Of a stretch of 64,000 nt of DNA, positions 23,789 through 31,765 are shown piece by piece. Within the stretch, counting starts at the first letter, position 1; each line of letters starts with the position of its first letter. A model generated the notes under the pieces. That model was not told the origin of the DNA. It did no database searches and saw only the letters and a program-made list of their open reading frames with translations. The DNA comes from Acidobacteriota bacterium (GTDB lineage Bacteria > Acidobacteriota > Terriglobia > Bryobacterales > UBA6623), in the NCBI GenBank assembly GCA_016125275.1, contig WGMB01000001.1, forward strand, positions 310,001 through 374,000, in the 5' to 3' direction. Both the position numbers and the translations under genes were made by a program.

Positions 23789-26437
23789 ATGTCGTACTGG
23801 TCGCGTCTGGTCAACGTGTTTCGCGACGAACGGCTGCGGCGAGAGATCGCCGAAGAGCTCGAGTCGCACATCGAGGAGGCCGTCGATCGCGGGCGAGACC
23901 GCGAGGAGGCTCGGCGGGCGCTCGGCCCTTCGTTGCGGCTGCGGGAGGAGAGCCGGGATGTGCGGCTGCTGCCTTGGCTGGACTCGCTGCGCGCCGACGC
24001 CGTGTTCGGCTGGCGGCAGATCAGCAAGCACAAGGCGACCTCGGCGGCGGTGGTCTTGTCGCTGGGGCTGGCGATTGGATCTTGCTTGGCGGCGTTCCAA
24101 CTGGTGGACGCCCTGTTGCTGCGCCCGTTGCCGATCGCCCACGCGGACAGACTCTACGTGATCGAGCATGAGACGCTCAACTCCCAAGGACGCCCTGAAA
24201 CAGGGGACGCCAGCGAGTACCCCGTTTTCGAGCAGATGCGCGAAGCCGTGGACGGGGACGCCGAGCTCCTGGCCATCTCCTATGCCAGTCGCGCCGACAT
24301 TACCTTCGGCTCCGACGAGGACGTGGAGAAGGCCTACCGCCAATGGGTTTCCGGGGCGATGTTCGAGACATTCGGCCTGCGGCCCGCGGCTGGGAGGCTG
24401 CTGGCGCGTCACGAGGACGCCAAGCCCGGAGCAAGCCCGTACGTGGTGCTGTCGTACGACTACTGGAAGAGCCGCTTCGGCGGAGACCCGCAAGTGATCG
24501 GCAGGACGATGCGGATGGAGGGCCAGTCGTATGAGGTGATCGGCGTGGTCGAGTCGGGCTTTACCGGCGTGGAGCCTGGGGTCTTCGTGGACTTCTTCGC
24601 GCCCGTGATGATGAACCCGAATGTGGAGCGCAAGGCCGTGCGATGGTTCCGGGCCTTCGCGGCGCTGCGGGAGGGGGTGGCGCCCGAGGCCGTGCGGGTG
24701 CGGCTGGACGGCGTCCATCAGGCCATGCTGCAAGAGAGAGTGGTGGGGCTGCGGGCCGAAGGACGTCTGCCCTCCCACCACATCGATCGGCTCCTAAGGG
24801 ACAGGGTGCTGCTCGAGTCGGCTTCGAGCGGGACGTCGCGGACGCAGCGATCGTATCGTGAGGCGTTGTTCGTGATCAGCGCCCTGGCGGGATTGGCGCT
24901 GCTGGTCGGTTGCGCCAACGTGGCGAACCTCATGGCCGCGCAGGGCGTGGCGCGGTCGCGAGAGATGGCCCTGCGCGTTTCCATCGGCGCGGGGCGCCGC
25001 CGGTTGATTCAGCTCGTGATGGTGGAGAGCGGCTGGTTGGCTCTGTTGGCGACCGCGGTCGGCGCGGTCTTTGCGGCTTGGGCTGCGCCGCAGGTGGTCG
25101 GCTTGATCAACCCGCCGGACAACCCGGCCCGCTTGGCGCTGCCGCTGGCCGGCCGTCCGGCGCTCTTCGGGCTCGGGTTGGCCCTCACGGTGACGGGCCT
25201 GTTCGGCCTGATCCCGGCGCTGCGGGCGTCTTCCGTGCGTCCGGCGGCGGCGCTCAAGGGCGGGGCGGGGAGGCCTTCCAAGGGGCGGCTAATGTATGGT
25301 CTGATCGCCGCGCAGGTTGCCTTCTGCTTTGTGGTGACATTGGCGGCGGGGTTGTTCGTCGGTTCGCTGAACGGCTTGGCGGACCAGCCCCTGGGCTTTG
25401 AGGCCGAGCGGCTGGCGGTGGTCGACATGGCCGCCCGTAGCCCCACGGTTCCCGAGGCCTGGGAACAGGTAGCGGAGAGCCTGCGCGCGGTTCCCGGCGT
25501 GGAGAGTGTTGCGTTGGCGAGTTGGGCGCTAATGGATAGCACTGCTTGGACCGGGGCGGTGTGGATCGGCAACGAGCCGGCTGAGGATTTTCCCTTCTTT
25601 CTAGGGATTTCGCCCGGTTGGCTGGAGACGATGGCGATTCGCCGACTCCAGGGCCGGGATCTGCGCCGAGGCGACGCAAACGCCGCGCTGGTGAATGAAT
25701 CATTCGCTCGGGCTTACTTCGACGGCGCCGATCCCGTTGGCCAGTGGTTCGAGCGGACGGCTCTGGGCGGAGCCCGGGAGCGCGTTCAGATTGTCGGCTT
25801 GGTTGCGGACGCCCGCTACAACAGCTTGAAGGAGAGCATCCGGCCGACGATCTACCTGCCTTTTCTACCGGAGTCCGCCGAGGGACGCCTGACGCCGAAG
25901 TCCGGCGCGTTCATGGTGCGGACGAGCGGAGATCCCACTGTTCTGATGGCGGCCTTGCGGGAGGCGGGGTCTCGGCCGCGGCCGGAGCTGCGCGTAGCCA
26001 ACGTGCGGTTGCAGCAAGAGATCTTGCGCGGCCACACCATCCGCGAGCGGCTGCTGGCGCTGCTGGGTCTGTTCTTCGCCGGTGTGGCGCTGTTGCTAGC
26101 GGGCCTGGGGCTCTATGGAACGCTGACGTACTCGGTCGTCCAGCGGCGGCGGGAGATCGGGATTCGCAGGGCTGTGGGGGCTCAGGCCGAGGACGTTGCC
26201 TGGTCAGTCGCGGCCGGTGCGGCGGGCACAGCCGTACTGGGGGCTGCGGGCGGACTGGCGCTGAGCCTGGCGTCGGCCGGCTCCATCGAGGCGCTGTTGT
26301 TTGGCGTGAAGGCCACGGACGCGGCGATTCTAGCGCCGACGGCTCTGGCCGTCGTGGCTGTGGCGTTGCTCGCTGCCGCGCCTTCGGTGATCCGCGCCAT
26401 CCGCATCGATCCGGCCGAGATCCTGCGGGCGGAGTAG
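23789..26437 (+). CDS. ADOP family permease, second copy (MacB/FtsX-like)
   Basis: 882 residues, colinear with the preceding gene: prefix domain (LRREIAEELESHIEEAVDRG), first helix, MacB periplasmic domain, FtsX core, second periplasmic domain, FtsX core (GTLTYSVVQRRREIGIRRAVGAQ). The N-terminal 130 residues and both FtsX cores are closest to copy one; the central region after the second helix (NGLADQPLGFEAERLAVV) and the periplasmic domains diverge most, as expected if they face different ligands. A strong GAGGAGAGG site lies before the ATG. The pair is best explained by a tandem duplication within the padR operon. No ATP-binding subunit is present. Confidence 0.94.
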   Translation: MSYWSRLVNVFRDERLRREIAEELESHIEEAVDRGRDREEARRALGPSLRLREESRDVRLLPWLDSLRADAVFGWRQISKHKATSAAVVLSLGLAIGSCLAAFQLVDALLLRPLPIAHADRLYVIEHETLNSQGRPETGDASEYPVFEQMREAVDGDAELLAISYASRADITFGSDEDVEKAYRQWVSGAMFETFGLRPAAGRLLARHEDAKPGASPYVVLSYDYWKSRFGGDPQVIGRTMRMEGQSYEVIGVVESGFTGVEPGVFVDFFAPVMMNPNVERKAVRWFRAFAALREGVAPEAVRVRLDGVHQAMLQERVVGLRAEGRLPSHHIDRLLRDRVLLESASSGTSRTQRSYREALFVISALAGLALLVGCANVANLMAAQGVARSREMALRVSIGAGRRRLIQLVMVESGWLALLATAVGAVFAAWAAPQVVGLINPPDNPARLALPLAGRPALFGLGLALTVTGLFGLIPALRASSVRPAAALKGGAGRPSKGRLMYGLIAAQVAFCFVVTLAAGLFVGSLNGLADQPLGFEAERLAVVDMAARSPTVPEAWEQVAESLRAVPGVESVALASWALMDSTAWTGAVWIGNEPAEDFPFFLGISPGWLETMAIRRLQGRDLRRGDANAALVNESFARAYFDGADPVGQWFERTALGGARERVQIVGLVADARYNSLKESIRPTIYLPFLPESAEGRLTPKSGAFMVRTSGDPTVLMAALREAGSRPRPELRVANVRLQQEILRGHTIRERLLALLGLFFAGVALLLAGLGLYGTLTYSVVQRRREIGIRRAVGAQAEDVAWSVAAGAAGTAVLGAAGGLALSLASAGSIEALLFGVKATDAAILAPTALAVVAVALLAAAPSVIRAIRIDPAEILRAE

Positions 26438-26479
26438 CCGGGCTCACGGCTGTGGGCGATCGGGAATCGCGTGAGCGTC

Positions 26480-26485
26480 TATACT
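26480..26485 (+). promoter_or_regulatory. -10 hexamer TATACT of the PD40/CehA-like gene
   Basis: TATACT lies 23 nt before the ATG at 26509, after the stop of the ADOP pair, suggesting an independent promoter. No clear -35 box. Confidence 0.35.
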
Positions 26486-26508
26486 GGCCTTCGCCCCGAG
26501 GATTCCCG

Positions 26509-29034
26509 ATGGCTCGACTTCGTCCGCTGCTCCTGCTCTCCCTGTTTGCCGCCGCCGCGTCCGCCCAATGGACGGGCGAGGGTCCCTATCCCAACGCCAA
26601 GACCGGCGGCAACTACATGCACAACTACTACCTGCCGCCGGCGTCGTCCACGCCTTGGCGACCAGCCTTCTCGCCCGATGGCGAGGAGATCGCCTTCTCG
26701 ATGGCGGGGTCGTTGTGGAAGATCCGCATTGGCGAAACGACCGCGCACGAGCTGACCGCCGAGCCCACCGTCAATTCCTCGCCCGCCTACTCTCCTGACG
26801 GCCGTTGGATCGCCTATACGTCCGACCAAGGCTACAAGTCCATCAACCTCCGCCTGCTGGACCTGACCACCGGCGAAACGCATGCGCTGACGCAAGGGGA
26901 GTTCGTGAACCTCGACCCGGTGTTCGCGCCGGACGGGCGGAGCCTGTACTACGTCTCCACCGAGCCGGACGGGTGGTACAACCTCTTCCGCCTGCCGCTC
27001 GACGAGGCCGGCAACCCCGGCAAGCCGATCCGCCTGACGCTGGACCACGACTTTCACAACGCCCGGCTGTACTTTGGACAGGCGGATCTGCACATCGAGC
27101 CAACCATCTCTCCCGACGGTTCCGAAATGATCTTGGTCTCGAACCGGGATATCTCGTTAGGCTCCGGGGCGGTCTGGCGGGCCAAGATCGGCCCCAACAT
27201 GATGCAGGACGCCGAGATGGTCCTGCGCGAGGAGACCCTCTACCGCACGCGCCCGCAGTGGTCTCCTGACGGAACCCGCATCCTCTACAGCTCCCATCGC
27301 GGCAGCCAGTACAACAACCTCTACGTGCTGCCGGTGAAGGGCGGCGAGCCGTATCAGCTCACGTTCGGCTCTTGGGACCACTTCGAGCCGCGCTGGTCGC
27401 CCGACGGCGAGTGGATCGTGTACGTTTCGAACGAGCACGGCCTCTCGGACCTGCGGCTGCTGCGGACGTTCGGCGGCGAGGAGAAGCGCATCGAGATTCG
27501 CGAGCGGGTTTGGAAGCGGCCCATGGGCACTCTCGAGATCACCGTTCGCGACGGCGAAGCCGGGCCGCCCACCGAGGCCAAGGTGATGCTGACCGGTGCG
27601 GACGGCAAGGCCTGGGCTCCGCCGGACGCCTACCACCGCGTGGGCATTCGCGCGCTTTTCCCGGACTTCTTCCACACCACCGGGACGTTTCGTCTGCAAT
27701 TGCCGGTGGGCGAGGCCAAGCTGACGGTGATGAAGGGCTTTGAGAGGCTGCCGGTGGACCGCACCGTGGTCATCCCGGACGGTCGCGTGGCGCGGGCGGA
27801 GATCGTGCTCGAACGGCTCACCAACTTCAAGGCCGAGGGCTGGTATTCAGGCAGCGATCACGTCCACATGAACTATGGCGGGAACCTGCACAACACGCCG
27901 GAGAACCTGCTGTTCATGGCCGCCGCCGAAGACCTGGACGTTGTGGGCGAGAAGATCGCCAACAAGGACAACCGCATCTTCGACCACCAGTACTGGACGG
28001 GCGGCTACGACGAGAAGCGGTCCACGCCGGAACGGCTGCTGAGCTTCGGTGAGGAGTACCGCCCGCCGTTCTACGGGCACATCAACTTCATCAACCTCAC
28101 GCAGCACCTGCTCTCGCCCTTCACTACGGGCTACGAGGGGACAGCGATCGAGAGCTTGTACCCCTCCAACACGGATATGTTCCGGCTGGGCCGCAAGCAG
28201 GGCGCCCTCAGCGGGCACGTGCATCCGTTTCCGGCCGTTCCCGAGACCAACGACTGGGCCAACGCTCGGGGGTTCCCCATCGATCTCGCGCTGGGCTCGT
28301 TCGACTATCTGGAGGTGATGACCGGGGCGGGCTACTCCAAGTACAGTGCGCCGGTGTGGCACAAGGCGCTCAACTGCGGTTTTCGCGTGACGCCCACCGG
28401 GGGCGAGGATTCGATCTCGAACCTGCATTGGACGCCCGCCCTGGGGGCCGCGCGATTCTATGCCTACGTCGGCGACAAGCTGGAGTGGTCGCGCTGGTTG
28501 GACGCCATCCGCGAAGGGCGCACGTTCTACACCAACGGCCCGCTGGTGGGCCTGGAGGTCAACGGAGAGGGACCGGGCGGTGAGATTCGCCTGCCTGCCG
28601 GCGGCGGATCGGTGGAGGTGACAGCCAACATGCAAACGGCCTTCCCGGTGGAGCGGGTGGAGCTGATCTTTCGCGGGGAAGTCGTGAAGACGATCCCGCT
28701 GCAGAACGGCGGGCGTCAGGCCTTTTGGCGCGGGTCGGTCCCGGTGGAGCGCAGCGGCTGGTTTACTCTTCGCGCGGTGACCGATGAGCCGGTGCCGCCG
28801 ATCGACGACGCCAATCTGCATGCCGAGACGGCGGCGGTCTACACGCTGGTGGGCGAAGAGCCGATCCGGTCGCGGGCGGACGCCGAATACTTCGTGCACT
28901 GGATCGACGAGGTCACCAAGCTGGCCGAGGCTCACCCGGGATGGCGCTCCGAGAAGGAGAAAGCCCACGTGCTGGGGCAGTTCCGGGAAGCCCGGGCGAT
29001 CATGGAGCAGCGCGCACTCGAAGCCAAGGACTAG
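26509..29034 (+). CDS. Secreted TolB-like propeller fused to a CehA/McbA-type metallohydrolase domain
   Basis: 841 residues with a signal peptide (MARLRPLLLLSLFAAAASAQ). Residues 45-330 hold PD40/WD40-like repeats typical of TolB propellers: FSPDGEEIAFSM, YSPDGRWIAYTS, FAPDGRSLYYVS, ISPDGSEMILVS, WSPDGTRILYSS and WSPDGEWIVYVS. A carboxypeptidase-regulatory-like beta domain follows (MGTLEITVRDGEAGPPTEAKVML, about 340-440). Residues 440-690 look like the CehA/McbA PHP-type metallohydrolase (GWYSGSDHVHMNYGG, then GHINFINL, HVHPFPA), whose His residues would bind metal. A C-terminal beta domain ends the protein. CehA/McbA are carbaryl-hydrolysing esterases, but most homologues have unknown substrates. 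The start has a promoter-like TATACT upstream and the signal peptide begins at once. Confidence 0.88.
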   Translation: MARLRPLLLLSLFAAAASAQWTGEGPYPNAKTGGNYMHNYYLPPASSTPWRPAFSPDGEEIAFSMAGSLWKIRIGETTAHELTAEPTVNSSPAYSPDGRWIAYTSDQGYKSINLRLLDLTTGETHALTQGEFVNLDPVFAPDGRSLYYVSTEPDGWYNLFRLPLDEAGNPGKPIRLTLDHDFHNARLYFGQADLHIEPTISPDGSEMILVSNRDISLGSGAVWRAKIGPNMMQDAEMVLREETLYRTRPQWSPDGTRILYSSHRGSQYNNLYVLPVKGGEPYQLTFGSWDHFEPRWSPDGEWIVYVSNEHGLSDLRLLRTFGGEEKRIEIRERVWKRPMGTLEITVRDGEAGPPTEAKVMLTGADGKAWAPPDAYHRVGIRALFPDFFHTTGTFRLQLPVGEAKLTVMKGFERLPVDRTVVIPDGRVARAEIVLERLTNFKAEGWYSGSDHVHMNYGGNLHNTPENLLFMAAAEDLDVVGEKIANKDNRIFDHQYWTGGYDEKRSTPERLLSFGEEYRPPFYGHINFINLTQHLLSPFTTGYEGTAIESLYPSNTDMFRLGRKQGALSGHVHPFPAVPETNDWANARGFPIDLALGSFDYLEVMTGAGYSKYSAPVWHKALNCGFRVTPTGGEDSISNLHWTPALGAARFYAYVGDKLEWSRWLDAIREGRTFYTNGPLVGLEVNGEGPGGEIRLPAGGGSVEVTANMQTAFPVERVELIFRGEVVKTIPLQNGGRQAFWRGSVPVERSGWFTLRAVTDEPVPPIDDANLHAETAAVYTLVGEEPIRSRADAEYFVHWIDEVTKLAEAHPGWRSEKEKAHVLGQFREARAIMEQRALEAKD

Positions 29035-29038
29035 CCGC

Positions 29039-29221
29039 TCAGCGCGTATCGAACGGTCGCGTGCTGGGGCCGCGCTTGGCGAGCTTGAGAATGCCGACGC
29101 CCACCAGCACGACCACCCCGGCCGCAATCCACTGGGCGGAGATCCCCATCAGGGACGCCATGTAGGCGAGTCCGAGGATTACGATGATGAATCCGACGAT
29201 GTAGAGGGCGTTGGAAGGCAT
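29039..29221 (-). CDS. Small membrane protein, 60 aa
   Basis: 60 residues with two hydrophobic helices (NALYIVGFIIVILGLAYMASLMG and WIAAGVVVLVGVGIL) separated by a short turn, then a basic tail (KLAKRGPSTRPFDTR). It looks like a real inner-membrane protein: codon use matches its neighbours and the frame lacks alternatives. The family is not recognised. It ends 4 nt from the stop of the convergent PD40/CehA-like gene. Confidence 0.7.
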   Translation of the reverse strand: MPSNALYIVGFIIVILGLAYMASLMGISAQWIAAGVVVLVGVGILKLAKRGPSTRPFDTR

Positions 29222-29289
29222 GGCGATCAGCCCGCTGGGGCTTTGACCGTTGGATCGTCGATCGCCGGAAGCTGTTACGAGGGCGGCTG

Positions 29290-30621
29290 TTACGGGACCG
29301 TTCGAGCCAGTCGCAGGCCGTTCCAGCGATAACGCCGCTCGGGTCGCTCCGCGTGGCGCAGGGCCGGGTCCAGCAGGAAGGCCGGGTCCGCGAAGCCGCC
29401 GCCGCGGAGTACCCGTTGCCCACCGTCGTCAGGGGATTCCCGTCCGTCGGCGGCGTCGTAGGGATAAGGCTGAAACAGGCTCGAAGTCCACTCCCACACG
29501 TTGCCCAGCAGATCGTAAAAACCCCAGGCGTTGGGCGCTTTGGCGCCGGTCGGGTGCGCCCCGAAGTGCTCGATGCGCCGGAAGCCGTCCTCGCCGGGGG
29601 CCTGCACCTGCGAGTCCTCCCGGAACCAGGCGGCGCCGGCCAGATCGGAGTCGGAGAGACCTTCGCCGTCGGCGCGCGCGGCGTACTCCCATTCGGCTTC
29701 GGTGGGCAGGCGGAACCCTCCACCGGGGATGCGGGCGTTGAGCTTGGCCATGAACTCCTGGGCGTCGCGGAAGGAGACGTTCTCCACGGGCGAGTCCTCC
29801 CCAGGCCGGGCGCTGGGATTGGAACCCATCACCTGCGTCCAGACGGCTTGCGTCACCTCGCGAGCGCCCAGGTAGAAGGCCTCGATTCGGACCGAGTGCA
29901 TCGGTTTAGAATCGGGCAGTTCGTCGGAGCCGAGGTCCGCGAAGCCTCGCGGGACCAGGATCATTTCCAGCCCGAGGCTTTGGATTCGCACGCGGCGGGG
30001 CAGTCCGGAGACGGGGTCGAACTCGTCTCCGATCGGTTCGAAGCCGGGAAGCGAGGGATCGAGGCGGCGCTCGCAAAAGAGCACGCGGGCCTCCGTATCC
30101 GGATCGCCGGGGCGGAGCGCCAAGGCCTCCTTGAAGGCCTTCTTGGCGCCACTGTAGTCCCGGCTGTCCACCAAGGATTCGGCCCGCCCCACGGCTTCAC
30201 GGAACCGCTCGAGGCGCTCGACCTCGGCGTAGATGGGGTGCTGGGAGCGATCGCCTTGGTAGGACTCGATCTGCTCCGGGTTAGTGAGCGTGTGCTGACT
30301 GTGGCAGGTGAGGCAGCCGGCGGTCTTCTCCGTGGAGGGGCAGCCGGACGTATGGCAGCTTTCACACAGGCCGTCAGCGGCGGGACCGCGCGGAATGCGA
30401 TCGGGGCTGACCTCGTTGCGCTCGTTGGCGACGTGCGCCGCGCTGGGGCCGTGGCAGTTGACGCAGGCCGTACCGGCGGCGACGTGCCCGGAGATCTGCC
30501 ATTCCAGCACCGAGACGACGTGGCAGCGCGAGCAGACGCCGGCCTGCTTGAGGTCCGCTTGCTGCGCCGATGCCGCCGCCGCCAGCCAAAGGGCCACCAG
30601 CCCCGCGTGAAAAAGTCTCAC
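29290..30621 (-). CDS. Tetraheme cytochrome fused to a SUMF1-like domain
   Basis: 443 residues, exported (MRLFHAGLVALWLAAAASAQ). Residues 28-140 hold four CxxCH heme motifs (CSRCH, CVNCH, CESCH, CLTCH). A short helical region (about 150-205, VERLERFREAVGRAESLVDSRDYSGAKKAFKEAL, TPR-like) leads to a SUMF1/FGE-type fold (about 225-443) with MILVPRGFADLGS, FRLPTEAEWEYAARADGE, NVWEWTSSL and RVLRGGGFADPAFLL. In true formylglycine-generating enzymes two cysteines lie after RGG; none are seen, so this domain probably does not make formylglycine and may bind a ligand. The GTG start overlaps the aldo/keto reductase stop by 4 nt, so the two are coupled. Confidence 0.88.
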   Translation of the reverse strand: MRLFHAGLVALWLAAAASAQQADLKQAGVCSRCHVVSVLEWQISGHVAAGTACVNCHGPSAAHVANERNEVSPDRIPRGPAADGLCESCHTSGCPSTEKTAGCLTCHSQHTLTNPEQIESYQGDRSQHPIYAEVERLERFREAVGRAESLVDSRDYSGAKKAFKEALALRPGDPDTEARVLFCERRLDPSLPGFEPIGDEFDPVSGLPRRVRIQSLGLEMILVPRGFADLGSDELPDSKPMHSVRIEAFYLGAREVTQAVWTQVMGSNPSARPGEDSPVENVSFRDAQEFMAKLNARIPGGGFRLPTEAEWEYAARADGEGLSDSDLAGAAWFREDSQVQAPGEDGFRRIEHFGAHPTGAKAPNAWGFYDLLGNVWEWTSSLFQPYPYDAADGRESPDDGGQRVLRGGGFADPAFLLDPALRHAERPERRYRWNGLRLARTVP

Positions 30622-31721
30622 GCCCGGAACTCGCGGTCCAACCACTGGTAATGTCTTGGCAGCCAGCGCGGGCCTGCGGCCCAGGCCACCTGCCGGGCGG
30701 CGTCCAGCGCGGCCTGCTCCTCGCGGGAGAGCTTGAGCGACCGCTGCAGCGCCTGGTAGTTCTCCTCGATCATGTAGTCCTCGAACATGCCGGGCATGAC
30801 CGAGGTCAGGAACGGCCGCGAGTAGACGAACCGCAGAGCCGCCTGGCAAAGGGTCTCATCGGCGAGCCGATGGAGGCTCTTGGTGAGCTCACTGACCACG
30901 GCCGGGGGCAGAGGGCGGTGCTCGTCGCGGTACAGCCGCATCTGGCTGGATTCGGGCTTGGCGCCCGGACGGGCCAGAGGGTCCAGGTTGACGATCGAAC
31001 CGGCCGACAGCGGCTTGATGGCGATCAGCCCGACTCCTTTCGCGCGCGCCGCCGGCAGGAAGTCCGTGTAGTCGGTCCGCGCGTGAATGAAGTTGTAGGG
31101 GAACATGACGTAGTCGAGATCCTCGAACTCGTCGAGGGCGCTCATCATGATCGCTTCGCTGTGCGTGGAGATGCCGATGGCACGCAGCTTGCCCGCCTGC
31201 TTGCCCTTGCGCAGCATGTCCCAGTCTTCGAGGTCCTTGTCGCGCACACGCTCGCCCGCGCCGAGGTAGATGCGGTACATGTCGACGTGCCCGAACAGCT
31301 TGGCCGCCTGGTCGATGTTTTCGCCGACGAACATGTTGAACTGACGGCAAACCGAGACCAGGGCGCGGCTGCGCTGCCCCTCCAGCAGACGAGCGACCGG
31401 TTCCCACTGGCCGTTGTTTTCGTAGACGTCGATCATGTTGACGCCGAGGTCGAGCGCGCGAGCGACCTGCCGATCGCGCCGCGCCTGGCCTTCCTCGTTG
31501 AGCACTTGGCCGTGCGGAGCGGAGATCTTATAGCCGGGATCGGTGTGCGAGCCGAACGAGAGAAGGGAGACGAGCAGATCCGTGCGGCCGAGTTGGCGGT
31601 AGATCATGCCTCCGCGGTGGATCTCCCGGACCGGAGCGATCGAGGCGGCGCGGGACAGCAGGGGAGCGACGGCCAGTCCGCCTGAGGCGGCCAAAAAGCG
31701 TCGACGCGAGAGACAGCTCAT
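30618..31721 (-). CDS. Tat-exported aldo/keto reductase-like protein, catalytic residues partly lost
   Basis: 367 residues from the ATG at 31721; a longer frame adds 6 residues. The N-terminus LSRRRFLAASGG is a twin-arginine signal. The rest is a (beta/alpha)8 aldo/keto reductase-like domain (MIYRQLGRTDLLVSLLSFGSHT near the N-terminus, AIGISTHSEAIMMSALD in the middle). Of the usual Asp-Tyr-Lys-His tetrad, Asp98 and Tyr100 are present (NMIDVYENNG), but the lysine position reads VSVCRQF and the histidine strand reads MYRIYLGAGE, so Lys and His seem to be missing. Such proteins recur in Planctomycetes and Acidobacteria. It is translationally coupled to the tetraheme SUMF1-like protein, suggesting a joint periplasmic role. 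Confidence 0.87.
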   Translation of the reverse strand: MSCLSRRRFLAASGGLAVAPLLSRAASIAPVREIHRGGMIYRQLGRTDLLVSLLSFGSHTDPGYKISAPHGQVLNEEGQARRDRQVARALDLGVNMIDVYENNGQWEPVARLLEGQRSRALVSVCRQFNMFVGENIDQAAKLFGHVDMYRIYLGAGERVRDKDLEDWDMLRKGKQAGKLRAIGISTHSEAIMMSALDEFEDLDYVMFPYNFIHARTDYTDFLPAARAKGVGLIAIKPLSAGSIVNLDPLARPGAKPESSQMRLYRDEHRPLPPAVVSELTKSLHRLADETLCQAALRFVYSRPFLTSVMPGMFEDYMIEENYQALQRSLKLSREEQAALDAARQVAWAAGPRWLPRHYQWLDREFRA

Positions 31722-31765
31722 GCCCCAGGATTCTACCACTTGAGAATCGAGAATCCGCGACCGCG

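Noticed and set aside
29290-30621. Genuine formylglycine-generating enzyme to mature the sulfatase at 6658.
   Set aside because: The cysteines expected after the RGG motif are absent, and four heme motifs occupy the N-terminus.
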